In this document: positions 1 through 11,090 of the stretch, piece after piece
Layout of the letters: the number at the start of each line of letters is the position of its first letter
Position numbering within the stretch: position 1 is the first letter of the stretch
Assembly (NCBI GenBank): GCA_021234155.1
Contig: JAJEKV010000016.1
Coordinates: 188,001 to 252,000 of the forward strand
Length of the DNA: 64,000 nt
Direction of reading: 5' to 3'
Source of the DNA: Isoetes taiwanensis
Lineage: Eukaryota; Streptophyta; Lycopodiopsida; Isoetales; Isoetaceae
Program-made: the position numbers and the translations under genes
Notes under the pieces: generated by a model
Told to the model about the DNA's origin: nothing
The model's input: the letters and a program-made list of their open reading frames with translations, nothing else
Databases searched by the model: none

Positions 1-436
1 GGTTGCTCGGTCTTTGGCTGCTCGGGTGCTTCTGTTCCTCGCTGGGTGCTTGGAAAGAGCTCCCACCTGCGGCATTAAATTGAAGTTCTCCTCGGAAAAG
101 TCGTCGGAGGGTTTGGGGGTTCGTCGGGTTGCCGCTCCTTAATGATAATATTTGGGTTCGGCCTCTTCCTTGGTAGGCGGGTCCGCCGTTCTCCTTATGC
201 CGACCCACGAACTTCCCTTTCTCTTTCTTCTTTTCTTCTTTGCCTTTTGTTCCTCTTCCTTCCTTTTCCTCTTTTTGTCTTCCCTTTTCTTCTGCCATTT
301 CGTACTTGCTACGATGAACCTTCTAAGGTCTGCTACCTCCGTGGCTCGGACACATCACTGCTCATCTGCTTTCGAGGATCTCTGTGGAGTGCGTCACGAG
401 ATAGTGCCCTTGTTGTTCTGCTGCCGGATCTCCGCT
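1..436 (-). pseudogene. Decayed continuation of left-element ORF1
   Basis: The plus strand is strongly pyrimidine-rich (CTTT/TTCTT runs around 220-300). The minus strand therefore reads as Lys/Arg/Glu-rich codons, like the charged linker of the related protein at 11206-12045. No long minus-strand frame stays open, so the ORF starting at 676 appears to continue here after frameshifts. A histone-fold part, if present, would lie beyond the left edge. This assignment rests on composition and position and is tentative. Confidence 0.4.
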
Positions 437-676
437 CTATTTCTTCATACACCTCCCTCGTCTAAATGTCGTCCATGGGTTTGGTGATGTGGCCTCGTCC
501 TCCTCCACTGTTTGGTTGAAGACATCGATCGGATCGGAGGTGTCTTGCTCTTCGTCCGGCGAGCGACCCCCTCTTGCGAGCCTCTCACGAAGCATCTTCC
601 GAATGATCTGCGCCTCGGTGGGCGCTGGTGGTTTCGCTGGCGGCGCTTCCTTCTTGATCTGTTTGGTTCGGGCCAT
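437..676 (-). pseudogene. ORF1 N-terminus with histone H3-like start (MARTKQ), left LTR element
   Basis: A 79-residue frame opens with MARTKQIKKEAPP, so residues 1-6 equal the histone H3 start (ARTKQ after Met). It goes on with a MLRERLxxGG segment that matches the same place in the protein at 11206-12045 (MLRERLLHQGG). An acidic stretch (DEEQDTSDP, EEDEATS) follows, then a stop at 437. The continuing codons seem to lie in another frame, so this copy is frameshifted. The start is chosen by the shared MARTKQ and by the TATA box at 778-787, which sits at the same distance as in the right element. It belongs to the minus-strand element whose PBS is at 1341-1352. The function of the intact protein is unknown; see the H3-like entry. 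Confidence 0.65.
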
Positions 677-777
677 GCTTTACGGATCGTCAATCGGATA
701 AAAGCGCCGAAAGATCGCCTAAGTTGGGAAGAGCGGATTTCTAGGGCTTGGACGAAAAAAATGAGGGGGTTCTACAT

Positions 778-787
778 CTATTTATAG
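778..787 (-). promoter_or_regulatory. TATA box (CTATAAATAG) of left-element ORF1
   Basis: The minus strand reads CTATAAATAG, about 100 bp before the MARTKQ start codon and about 100 bp after the inverted repeat at 889-956. The same order and spacing occurs before both extra ORFs of the right element (11091 and 13061). Confidence 0.6.
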
Positions 788-888
788 CTTGGGGAATTTT
801 TAGGTCAAAACTCAAGTTGCTCTGTTTAACATGCTAAGGCACCAATTTATCTAAAACTTATACTTATTTCAGACTTTTTCTACCCATT

Positions 889-956
889 GGTCTCACAGCT
901 TGCGCCTCGTTCCAATACTAATGTTTAGTTTTGCGACCAGGCGCGAGCTGTGAGAT
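889..956 (-). promoter_or_regulatory. Inverted repeat (stem TCTCACAGCT/AGCTGTGAGA)
   Basis: Perfect 10-bp arms, TCTCACAGCT at 891-900 and AGCTGTGAGA at 946-955, enclose GCGCC-type inner arms. It is homologous in position and design to the four repeats at 10717-12869, but there the arms read TCTCACACGT/ACGTGTGAGA. Both arms have changed together, which argues that pairing or palindromic symmetry is under selection. Confidence 0.6.
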
Positions 957-1079
957 CTCATACATTTCTAGGGTTTTTAGGTAATTAAAACATGCTATTC
1001 TAACTAATTCCTACCTTAGAATTAGCCTTACCACATTATTTTTCTCAGATTCATCATGTTTTGGTGTTCTTGGCTCAAT

Positions 1080-1151
1080 GTCTCATAGCTTGCGCCTCGC
1101 TTCAAAACAAAAAGTTAGTTTTTGCGACGGTAGCGAGTATTTGTGGAGACC
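1080..1151 (-). promoter_or_regulatory. Second, degenerate inverted repeat of the pair
   Basis: TCTCATAGCTTGCGCCTCGC on the left and AGCGAGTATTTGTGGAGA on the right form a weaker version of the repeat at 889-956. It is the distal member of the pair upstream of ORF1, matching the paired layout in the right element. Confidence 0.45.
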
Positions 1152-1340
1152 ACCTTACTTGGAAAATTTTGGCTCATTCTTTTTAATCTTGTTAAATTCC
1201 AATTCACTTAATTGTTACTAGCTTAGCATAACTACAAAGGTGAGAAAAAAATTTTCCCACTTTTCGAGGCTTGAGGACCCTATCAGGTTAGTACTACTGG
1301 GAACATGGTCAGTGCTTTGCTCTTGGTCTCCAAGAACATT

Positions 1341-1352
1341 GCTCTGATACCA
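1341..1352 (-). other. Primer-binding site, left LTR element
   Basis: The minus strand reads TGGTATCAGAGC, the common plant PBS complementary to the 3' end of initiator tRNA-Met. It lies directly inside the LTR edge (LTR ends ...GACGTCACA at 1354). It shows that the element's internal region runs leftwards. Confidence 0.8.
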
Positions 1353-1353
1353 C

Positions 1354-3033
1354 TGTGACGTCCCCTACTCGTATACGATGCACTCACCGTATACAACCAG
1401 GAGTTCATCCCCATATACCAGCTCGCCCGTCTGGGGGGCCCTCCACATGACCTTTGCACCGTAACGGGTTCCAATGGGAAGAGTGGAGGGTCATGCACCG
1501 TCTCCCTCGGGGTCTACCTAGGCTGCGGGGCGTAAACATACATGTCAGTAGCACATACATCAACATCATATGACCATCGCGAAGGATGGTCCTCCACATA
1601 TCTGCATAGACGAAGATCAGCACATCACATAGGGAATCCTACCCAAGGCTCAGACACAGGGATGGACTGACAAGCTTGGGTCTCCAGAGTTCATTGCAGA
1701 CAGAATTCATGGCAATGGATTTGGCTGGCATAAGAACATGGCCTAGGGTTGTCCACTCCATCCGCCCCTCCTGTGCACACTTTGCAGAGTAGGCTGAAAC
1801 CAGGTTTTAGGGTTTAGGGTTTAGGGTTTACTCCTAACCCTAAACCCTAAAACCCTAAACCCTAAACCCTAAACCCTAAACCCTAAACCCTAAACCCTAA
1901 ACCTGTGCACACTTTGCAGAGTAGGCTGAAAAGTGTTGGGACCTGACTGTAGCCCGCCGGATGCATAGCCAAGGGGCTATATCTGGGTTGCATCTCCCGG
2001 TTCGATGGGGGGCGGTAGGGATCACTCCCTCGAGAGATCTCCATGCCGACTCAAGGTGACTAGAGGGCCCCTTTGCCCGTGATTCGACTTGAACTCTTTG
2101 GAAGGTCATATTCACCACCTCACAGTGTCGAGCCCATGCCTTGCCCACACACGGTGGCAAGCCATTAGACCTAGTCACGGTGACCCCGCGGTCTTTACAC
2201 ACGGAGGGGTCGTTCAAGAATCGAACATGAACCTCCTTATAAGCCAGTCGGCCCCTTCACCCACAACGAGGTGTGGCTCTTGTGCCACAGGCCGCAACTA
2301 CAAGTGTGCTAGAGAGGCTACTCTAGGAGCATCAACTACAAGGCTTTAGGTCTCTACCCCCTTCCCAATACAAGGAGATCACGAGATACATCATCCAAAT
2401 ACATCACGGAAGAACTAAAGAACTAGATCTAATCATAGAGTTAGGTTCTTTAGTTAGTGTCGAGATCTAAGATCTAGATAGCTACTATGGGCAATTTAAT
2501 AGTCTAAACCTCTTTGATTCTATGACTAGAAGACGGTTTAAGCTATTAAATTGACCAAATACCTGATCCTTGAGTGGCTCCCCCGACCGAGTTCAACCAT
2601 CCCTGGTGGCCGGGGGGGAACCGATGGTGCAATTCGCTTGGGCGCTGGGGGAGGCGGTTTTGGCTCACAGGGCAGCCAAAACCGAGCTCTAAAACCCTAA
2701 GGACGAAAAACTAGCAAGCTAGGGTTTTCCTACCCTAAATAGACATGGGGTTTAGGCTAGGGTTTCCAATTACCCAATTTGGCATGTGGGATAATTGGAA
2801 AGGCCCCACTTGCCTTTAATGGCTAGGTGGCAAAATATGCCAACATGGAAAGGTGTGCCCTCATTAATGTGCACATGTGCACATTAATAATATATGAACA
2901 CCCCTAGCAAGTTGCCCCCTAGGGCTACTTACCTGGCTATCCGTTGGCGTACACGTCAGTCGGAGTGGCGTGTATGCGTGACGGGGCAGTACAGTATACG
3001 TCCTGGGACCGTATGCTGTGCTGGAACGTCACA
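1354..3033 (-). repeat. 5' LTR of left retrotransposon
   Basis: On the minus strand the LTR starts TGTGACGTTCCAG at 3033 and ends GGGGACGTCACA at 1354, giving TG...CA ends and about 1.68 kb. It matches, in opposite orientation, the LTR at 6645-10512, for example around the CTTGGGTAGGA segment near 1640 and the GTATACGGTGAGTGCA segment near 1380. It contains a telomeric insertion (1771-1931) absent from the sister LTR. No second LTR of this element is in the window. Confidence 0.75.
1771..1931. repeat. Interstitial head-to-head telomeric repeats with 29-bp flanking duplication
   Basis: About four forward TTTAGGG units (1804-1830) meet about ten CCCTAAA units (1835-1902), the orientation of a telomere-telomere junction. 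A 29-bp direct repeat beginning CTGTGCACACTTTGCAGAG lies on each side (1771-1799 and 1903-1931). The sister LTR near 7400 has a single related copy of this segment and no telomeric DNA. This looks like insertion of telomeric sequence into the LTR with duplication of the break site. Confidence 0.85.
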
Positions 3034-4689
3034 AAGTTAATAAATGATTTTGATGTGCGACTTCCATTAAATGAACCATTGGCAATGCGAGATATGTGGA
3101 GGTTTTGAAAAAGGGTCATTTGAGCCAAAATACTCTCTAATTGGAGACAATGGAACAACATGGAGTTTCGATCCATAAAATTATATTATAGGTAGACAAC
3201 ATTGAGTTTGATTCCTAATTGTTTGCATCATAGTCATGACCCTAACTTCAAGAGTCAGTGGCAATACCCTTGTTGATACGTACGCTAGATCTAAGCGTAT
3301 CAACTATTAATGTCATAAATACAGACATGATATTTGTATCAATAAAATGCCTTTGTTATATATCATCTTAACATCTTTAGCGAATATGAGGTGGAATGGT
3401 TGCAAGATATTGTGGAGCTATTATAGCAATGTTAAGGAGCTAATGTAAGAGCCCATTGGATTTTTGCTGAAGGGTCACTACTACATGAAGTGTTTGAGAA
3501 ATCTAATGCATTATCTCACAACAATGTATCAAATGCTAGAAATATTTGCAATGATCCCTTGCTACTAATTTTTATTTGCAGCATAATCAAATTAAAGGGG
3601 AAATGCTTAACGGCTGAAATAACGGCTGGGTGGGGGCCTGTCACCTGTGTGCTTGCTGGCAGTCTTCGTATTCAAATGGTTCGAACCTAAAACCCTTATG
3701 CTTTTTTGCTATTTTTGAAAATAGATGCGCCATAGCCATGGCGACTAGAGCATTGTTTTTGCAAACAGAAGGACTCTACTTGCATGACTACGCTATGAAA
3801 CGATGTAGCTATGGTGCAAATGCGATTCCTCAGTTCCATCCGGCAAATCCAGGTTTTTCTTGCGACTTTTGTTTATATGCTTATCCCCTAATTTTTGCTT
3901 CTGATCGATGCTTCTATTTAAACTGTAGGAAGCTTGAGGATTTAGGTGTTTTCTTCCAGTAACTAGAGTGTTTTATTTAAGGCTCTTCATTTTGAGCTCT
4001 CCATTTTGAGCTATGGCGTCTGATGCACAAAGCTGGGCTATGGCAGAATCCTGCGATCAACACAGACCAGGTAAGATTCTTATCTGTCTTAAACTTTCCA
4101 GAATGGAATGAGCTAAACATTATAGTTTCCAGGTTCAACAACGGCACTGTACTGGTGATGGCATCTAAGATCCTTTGAACTCTTATTTGATTTATTACAT
4201 CCCTCCCTTTGCTTCTCAAAATACCATTTTCATTTGCAGGTTTCGATTCCTAAGAAGCCATTTCGACGAACATTTTCATTTGCAAGTTCGGTCTTTGGGA
4301 AGCCATTCCATTGGGTTATCGCAGGTAAGCTCAGTTCACTCTTCCCAAGTTTTAGATAATAGTCTCCGGCCATGGCTTTGAATTGCCCCTTTTCTTTTTG
4401 TAGCATTTGTATTGAGTTATTTATTTGCGATGAATTATTTCTCTGCGGCCTGAGAAGGTTTGATTCTACGTGTCGCTTGCTATTTTGGAACTCCTTAAGC
4501 TTTCAGTTCACTTCTCTGGTTTTGCACAAATTCAAGGGACGGCTCCATGGAGTTTAAAGATGGAGTTAAAGTATTTCGCAAGCAACAATGGTCCTCCTGC
4601 ATTCCATTAATTCTTAACATTTTGCCTTTTTCATTCCTTTGTTTTTCACTGATCTTTTATCCCCTGTTTTTAACAGAAAACCAAGCTCT
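3034..4689. other. Spacer between the two LTR elements, no gene seen
   Basis: AT-rich sequence with only short open frames and no recognisable domain. No RNA gene or clear repeat was seen. It could be old intergenic or decayed transposon DNA. Confidence 0.4.
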
Positions 4690-4870
4690 CACTACTACAG
4701 AATAGGCAGTTTGCGACGTCATTTGCGACGTAACGAGAACATCAAACGTCGCATGCACATGCTTTAATAATGTTTCCCCCTCGTCGCAAATGACGTCGCC
4801 GTGGATTCATCGCAGCGCGACGTCACATCGCATGTGTGACGTATTAGTGACGTCATGGACGTCCCAAATA
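4690..4870 (+). mobile_element. CACTA-type terminus with TTTGCGACG subterminal repeats
   Basis: CACTACTACAGAATAGGCAG resembles the CACTA-superfamily terminal repeat. It is followed by TTTGCGACG, ATTTGCGACG, inverted CGTCGCAAATGACGTCG and several GACGTC/GACGTCA motifs, like the subterminal repeats of CACTA elements. I found no matching opposite end within the window, so this may be a truncated or non-autonomous copy. Confidence 0.5.
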
Positions 4871-5069
4871 CGTACAAAATACTGCTTATGAAATTTTATA
4901 TAGCAAATATAGAACTGACCTGTCATTTTATTGAATATCTGAATGTTGTTGAATTTGATTCTGATTAACCCGAAACACCAGAACACCAGTGTATGCATTA
5001 CGCAAGGTGATGCACAACTTGTGTGGTCACATGTGCACAAAATGTGCTCGCATGCATGTAACCAAGTTA

Positions 5070-6020
5070 TGTTTCTGACCTTATTATTTCCATATTGCAG
5101 CTTGGGTTTACCAATTCTCTTTGGCCACAACTTTTGTACTGTCATTACAATGTAATGCTAGCAAAACCAAATATGTGCAAAGAGAGCACCAACCTTGTAT
5201 GGCAATGAAATCAGTGATCTGCCAAAAAATATATTTCATGTCTATACTTCATAAACAAATAGTACATTGAACAAAAACCAAGATCTCCGACTTGAACTCA
5301 ATCTCAAACCTTTTGTAATGAAGCTGAAGTTGTCCTGGTCCAGTGGAAACATGCTAACAGATACTTACAGGGACTAACAGATACTTACAGGGACACTGTT
5401 GTAGCCTGTGAGGTGTAACCTTAAATTATAGAAAGCTGCATGTCATAGAATGCAAACACATTCTAGATGAGAATCCATAAGCTTAAGCTGCATGTCATAG
5501 AATGCAAACACATTCTAGATGAGAATCCATAAGCTTCGGCTTCAACTGGCCTATGTAAATCATGAATTGGCTAGTCTACTCTGAATCTCCCTAAGCAAAG
5601 GGAAAAATAAATACAGTTTATTAATTCTGAAAAAAACCCAAACGCAAGCTATGAGATCTAATTATGTTTCTGACCTTGCTATTTCCATATTGCAGCTTGG
5701 GTTTACCAATTCTCTTTGGCCACAAAGTTTTAGGACTTATTCTCTTTGAGCTTTTGTACTGCCATTACAATGTAATGCACTTGTGTGGTGGTGAACTTTT
5801 GAATGAATAAGTGATCTGCCAAAAAATATACAGCTCTTAGAAATTTCCACATATTAATTCAAATGAGCAGAGACAATGGGAAAGAATAACAAAAACCTGC
5901 ATGGCATAATGAAAACACATTCCAGAGGAGAATCCATAAGCTTCGGCTTCAACTGCCCTGTGTAAATCATGAACTGGCTGGTCTACTCTGAAACACAGAA
6001 AGACCTGATGACCTGATGCC
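5070..6020. repeat. Diverged tandem duplication (about 0.55 kb) with an inner 52-bp duplication
   Basis: The segment TTCCATATTGCAGCTTGGG...TGATCTGCCAAAAAATATA near 5087-5230 recurs near 5684-5830. The segment GAGAATCCATAAGCTTCGGC near 5520 recurs near 5930. Inside the first copy, a 52-bp unit starting GCTGCATGTCATAGAATGC is repeated in tandem (about 5435-5537). No coding function is evident. Confidence 0.65.
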
Positions 6021-6188
6021 TCTAGTTTGTCAAGCAATGGGATAGCTCATCTTTAAACATCTACCTACCATATCAGAAAGTTTCACCGGATCAAAAACCC
6101 TATAAAATAAGAGAGAAAAAATGAACTGGTTTGATGCATACTTGCATCCAGCTCAATGTGAAATTCTAAAGGTCTCCTCACCTCTAGC

Positions 6189-6644
6189 ATGCCCACCTCT
6201 AGTTTTGCAGGCAGATCTTCAGCTATGGTGGCATGTTCTCTGCCTTTTTCGTCTGTTACCTCTAATCAGGGCATTCCTGCTTCAAATCCGACCATACCTC
6301 AACCATATCTTGCTGTTTCCATCCAAAATCCGGCTGCCCATGCAAATCCGGGTGCCCATGCTCCAAATCCGGCTGCCTCTGCTCAAAACCCAGCCGCCTT
6401 TGCTCATGCCACCGCTTCTTCTGCTCGAAATCTTCGGATTTCCTCCGGATTTCATGGCCCAGCAGCCCGCCCACATCAAAATCTGGCTGCCTTGGCTCAG
6501 AATCCAACTGCCTTGGCTTAGAATCCGGCTGCCTCCGCTAATACAGCTGCTCCTGTGCAAAATCCGGCTACCCCAGTTGCCCCTTTACAAATTTCGACAG
6601 CCTCTTGGCTCAATTCGGCTGCCCCTGTTTTGGTTGCTCCCTGC
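6189..6644 (+). pseudogene. Fragment of a repeat-rich coding region (NPAA repeats)
   Basis: One plus-strand frame encodes many short repeats of the type NPAA(H/S/F)A and QNPA, with a DNA period of roughly 18-24 bp (AAATCCGGCTGCC variants). It carries a stop at about 6519-6521, after which the same repeat type continues in frame up to the LTR start at 6645. It may be a low-complexity exon of a gene or element cut by the LTR insertion. I do not recognise the protein. Confidence 0.35.
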
Positions 6645-9600
6645 TGTGACGTTCCAGTACGATATACGGTCTCAAGACATATACCATACTGCACCGTCAC
6701 GCGTACACGCCATTCCAATCGACGTGTATGCCGACGTGTAGCCAAGCAAGTGGCACCCTAGGGGGCAACTTGCAAGGGTGCGCACACTTATTAATGTGCG
6801 CACTTTAGACCATTAACCTTTAAAGAGGCATACCAAGGGTCATGGAAACCCTAAACCTAACTGATAGCCTATGTAAGGCAACCAAACCCTAATTCTTCCT
6901 TTTTCGTCCACGAACCTTCCGAGCTCCAGTTCGCGCACCTCAAGAGTCCATTCCGACTCTCAAGAACTGCCCGTGCGCTCTAGCTCGTCAGATTCCCTTT
7001 CCGACCGCATCCCCAAGCAGAACAGTGACATGGACGCATTCGGATCAAGAAGAGTGAACCAGGGATCAGGTATTTAGTCAATCTAATAGCCTAAACCCTC
7101 TTGACCAATCCCTCTGGTGTGTAAAGTCTACCGGGGATCGTAGTGGACTAGGTCTAATGGCTTGCCACTGAGTGTGGGCAAGGCATGGGCTCGACACCCG
7201 TGGGGTGATGCGTCACTCTCCAGTGGGTTCAAGTCGAATAAGGCGGTGGCCCTCTAGTCACCTTGAGTCGGCATGGAGATCTGCGGAGGGAGTGATCCCT
7301 ACACCGCCCCATCCCGGGCGGGGAGATGCAACCGGGAATAGCCCCTTTGGCTATGCATCCGTGGGGCTTCTGATCAGTCCCAACACTCTTCAACCTACTC
7401 GCAAAGTGTGCACAGGAGGGGGACGGATGGAGTGGACAACCCTATGCCATGTTCTCATGCCAGCCAAATCCATTGTTATGAATTACATGCGCAATGAACT
7501 CGGCGGAGACCCAAGCCGTCGGTCATCCCCTCGAGTCGAGCCTTGGGTAGGAACCCATCCTATATTATAATGTTATTGGGTAAGTATGTAGATCAAGCGA
7601 AACCCTAAAATTGATGGCTCGATTTAGTTTAGAAAGTTAGGTTAGGCGGTTTAGATTTTAGCCCCTTTGCTGTTTTGGAGATGGGTGGCTATGGCGGCCA
7701 AGCCCAAAACCGATTCGATGCCCCGCCACTTTTCCTCCTCCTCATCGCTCATCATTGTTGCCATAGCCATCTTCATTATTCGTTCCCCGCCCTTGCCCAT
7801 CGTGTTTTTATGGCCGAGGAGTTTTGGTGCCTTAATCCGTAAGGCGATGTAGCACATTGGTAGCGTTGAAACAAGTGGAAAAGAGAATGATATTGGCGAC
7901 GAAGGAAACTAGAGGAGAGGAGATGGGATCATTCTTTTACCGGGGAGGTTTTGCCATATGAGCGAGTTTGCTAGGCTTTTGTTTACGGGTGGTGTTGGAG
8001 TCGATTCGGAATATCTTTCAAAATCTTAAAGAACAATTACAGATTTTGATGGCATATTGAGGAAACTTACATCTATTTTCCTTTGAGCTTCACTGGATCA
8101 AAAGCCTGCGCGAGAGTAGATAATATCTCAAAAGGCGGCATGGCGGACCTTTCCTTTTACATTCGAGCAAGCTACACAACGGGTATGCTTCTCCATGATC
8201 AGATCTTGGAAGAACTTTTATGGATCCAACTCATTTGGATGGTAGATCTGTAAATTGTAACCTAGCTTACGTTGATGTTATGCATCGTTTTGAGGTTTGC
8301 CATGCAGTTCTAAAGAGGATTTTACAAGTCAATTACAAAATTCTTTCTTGGTAATATTCAAAGCGTGTTGCATCTTTGAAAGTTATTATATGTGCATCTT
8401 ATATCCTATACTAAATCTTTGAGAGGTATTGCCAATCTGTAAATTTGTTCAAATAGCTAGCCCCTTCATAATACGATCCAGGATTTTTACTCAATCCCTT
8501 ATATTCAAAAACCTGAATCGCCTAATCGCAATGCTTACTGAATGCAAGATTAAGTGGTTAGCCGGATAATCCTCGGTTTGCTATAAGCGAGGTGTGCAAT
8601 GCATTTCGAAAATTTGGGTCACTAGATATTTGCTGCAGTTTTTAGAGTAGGTTCCATGTTAGCTTTATTCATGAGATGTCAAGGCTCTTGATCTCTAGGG
8701 ACTGCATCTTGATCTCTAGGCCGATATTTAGTGATTTTAAGTGGTCAAATTACGTTGTGACCCAAAGGCTGAGCTAAGGGACGGGTATGCCCTTTGTAGA
8801 TTTTGTAACAATGTAATTTCAAAGACAAATAGTTGAAGAATGGCTGCACACATAGTGGGCCTTCATTTAGCGTTCATTGATTACGGGCCAATGCATCGAC
8901 CCAGCGAAATTATCAACTGCGTTTGCTATGTTTGCGGGTTTCTTTGCCTTTGGCTTTGATCTACGAGTTTTCTGCTCTAGCTTTTCTAGGCTGCATTTGA
9001 ATTCAAAAAGGAGATTGAGAGAGGTCTTTGTTAAATGTATTCTATTGTCTTTGTCTATACAATTAATCATTATATAGTGTGTGCGAGAGATGACCACAGG
9101 GGAACACGGTTTGTCTCTATTCTAACAATGTTGTATTGAAAGTGAGAGTCTCACTATTGAAAAGAACAAAGCTGCATCTGCAGCGGTAAATCTAATTTGC
9201 ATATTGTTTTCTGAATCATTTTTAAGCCTTCAATTGACCATCTTTGCTTAGTCCTTCTTTACTTCTAGAGTGTTATCCTTATAAGAACCCTCTTCGTGTT
9301 TGTTGTTGTTGGGCTAGCAAAGTGATACAATGCTTCATTCTCTCCTTTATGCTCCAATGTCCTTTTTCGACTCCACTCAATTCTCTATGGAATGCTACAA
9401 TGTCATTTTTTTACTCAATGCCGGTGGTCGGATTTTAAGCGAGGGTAGGAAAGCTCATTCTTCAATGCCATGTCTCATGAGAACATAATTTAATGTTGAG
9501 ATTCCATTAACGTTCTTCTATGCCATGTCTCCAAAGCCTTAAAGAAAAAGAACTTAGTTTTTCATAAATTCAACATGGGATATATATATTAAGAAAATCC

Positions 9601-10512
9601 ATTAAAAGATCATCTTTCATATTTTGCAATGTTACATATTTAATTGGCAAGAGTCACAAACATGTGTCTCATTATTTATTTGCGCACACAATTAAAATGT
9701 CATTATTTTTAAAAGTAGCTCTAATTAAAGGCGCAAAATACTTTTAGAGGTAGCTATAGATAAAGGAGTAACACATAATGAACAAATTGTGTAAGCGCAC
9801 ACACAATAATGCAATGCCTACAAAAGGTTACGTGGTGGTGTTCACAACACATCCATAGCCACAACACACATCTACATAACACAACACATCCATAGCCACA
9901 ACACACATCCATATTCATATATAAGCAACAAGACATCATAGCTACAACAACATATCCATATTCATATACAATCAACAACAGAGAGTGACTTAATGAGATC
10001 TTATACACAACATCAACAACTCATAGACATGACCACTTGCAGACTCTCAAAATGACCCGATGGCTTAGACTTGCAATCTGTAGGTTTGCAAAATTATTCA
10101 ATGGCCTGGAAGTTATTGTATGCGAATGCAAAGTTCCAATGGTCTAGAAGTTATTGTAGGCAAATGCACAAGTTCCAGGTTCCCGACACTTGCAAGTTCC
10201 AAATTATGCCCAGCAACGCTGGGCACCATTACTAGTATGTATTATGCTGATCTTTGTCTGTGCAGATATTGATGCACCACCCTTCGAGGTGGATATGTGA
10301 TGATGTTGTATACTGATATGTATGTTTACGCTTCCGCAGCTAGGTAGGCCATGAGGGAGACGGGGTAAAATGACCCCTTCATTCTTCCCACTGGAACTCA
10401 TTACGATTCTTGATGATATGTGGAGGGCCCTCAGACAAGATGGAGCTGGTATGGGGGATGAACTCCTGTTTGTATACGGTGAGTGCACCGTATACGAGTA
10501 GGGGACGTCACA
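6645..10512 (+). repeat. 5' LTR of the gypsy-type element, split by a Helitron
   Basis: It starts TGTGACGTTCCAG at 6645 and ends GGGGACGTCACA at 10512, directly before the PBS. The two LTR parts (6645-7557 and 10236-10512) join exactly as in the sister LTR at 1354-3033 once the Helitron is removed: CTTGGGTAGGAACCCA then TATGTATTATGCTGATC, compared with the uninterrupted order in the left LTR. The LTR without the insert is about 1.2 kb. No 3' LTR is in the window. Confidence 0.8.
7558..10235 (+). mobile_element. Non-autonomous Helitron 1
   Basis: It begins TCCTATATTATAATG at 7558 after A7557. It ends with the hairpin GCCCAGCAACGCTGGGC (10208-10224), then ACCATTA and CTAG (10232-10235), followed by T. 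Insertion between A and T without duplication, 5' TC and a 3' hairpin plus CTRR are Helitron hallmarks, and the sister LTR supplies the empty site. No Rep/helicase frame is present. Inside lie unrecognised transcribed-looking segments and a CACAACACATCCATA minisatellite at about 9838-9930. It is nearly the same element as the outer Helitron at 30360-35376. Confidence 0.9.
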
Positions 10513-10513
10513 G

Positions 10514-10525
10514 TGGTATCAGAGC
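10514..10525 (+). other. Primer-binding site, gypsy-type element
   Basis: TGGTATCAGAGC, complementary to the 3' end of plant initiator tRNA-Met, starts two bases after the LTR end. This is the same primer as in the left element. Confidence 0.85.
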
Positions 10526-10716
10526 CAAGTTCTTGGAGACCAAGAACAAAGCACTGACCATGCTCCCAGTAGTACTAACTTGATAGGATCCTCAAACCTC
10601 GAAAAATGGGAAAATTTTTTCTCATTTTTGGTAGTATATGCTAAGCTAGTAACAATAAGTGAATTAGAACATAAAAAGATTAAAAATAGTGAGCCAAACC
10701 CTTCTAACGCAAGAAG

Positions 10717-10777
10717 GTCTCACACGTCGCGCCAGAGCAAAATCGAACTCGTGTTTTGACACAATAACGTGTGAGAC
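10717..10777 (+). promoter_or_regulatory. Inverted repeat 1 (distal, upstream of H3-like ORF)
   Basis: Arms GTCTCACACGT and ACGTGTGAGAC are perfect 11-bp complements separated by about 39 bp. The inner part is more diverged than in the other three copies. It is the first of two repeats before the TATA box at 11091. Confidence 0.7.
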
Positions 10778-10924
10778 ATTGGGCCAAAAACACCTTAAAA
10801 AATGATGAATTCCAGAAAAGTAACATGGTAATTCTAATTCCAAGCTAAGAACTAGCCAGATTAGTATATTACATTCTTAGAAACATGCTTAGAAAGCATA
10901 AAATTTAGCATCAAAATCCACCAT

Positions 10925-10991
10925 GTCTCACACGTCGCGCCAGGAGCAAAATTGGAACTCCAGATATTGATCTGGGCTCAACGTGTGAGAC
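10925..10991 (+). promoter_or_regulatory. Inverted repeat 2 (proximal, upstream of H3-like ORF)
   Basis: Perfect outer arms GTCTCACACGT/ACGTGTGAGAC enclose a second stem, CCAGAT-ATTG-ATCTGG, plus GCGCC near the left arm. The DNA or its RNA could fold as a two-level hairpin. It lies 100 bp before the TATA box. Confidence 0.75.
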
Positions 10992-11090
10992 CATGAGGTT
11001 AGAAAGGTCTAAATTAAGCCATGTAATAGGATAATAAGTGTTTTAGCTCATCCAAAAGGGTAGCTTGTAATTTGACCCAGAATTGGCCAT

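Noticed and set aside
142-487. Plus-strand open frames over 1-490
   Set aside because: They are shadows of the Lys/Glu-rich minus-strand ORF1; Phe/Leu/Ser-rich translations reflect the pyrimidine tract only.
1804-1902. True chromosome end
   Set aside because: The telomeric block is short, inverted within itself and flanked by LTR sequence and a direct repeat, so it is interstitial.
9754-10008. Cys/Tyr-rich small protein (minus) in Helitrons 1 and 2
   Set aside because: Encoded by the CACAACACATCCATA minisatellite; low-complexity reading with no support.
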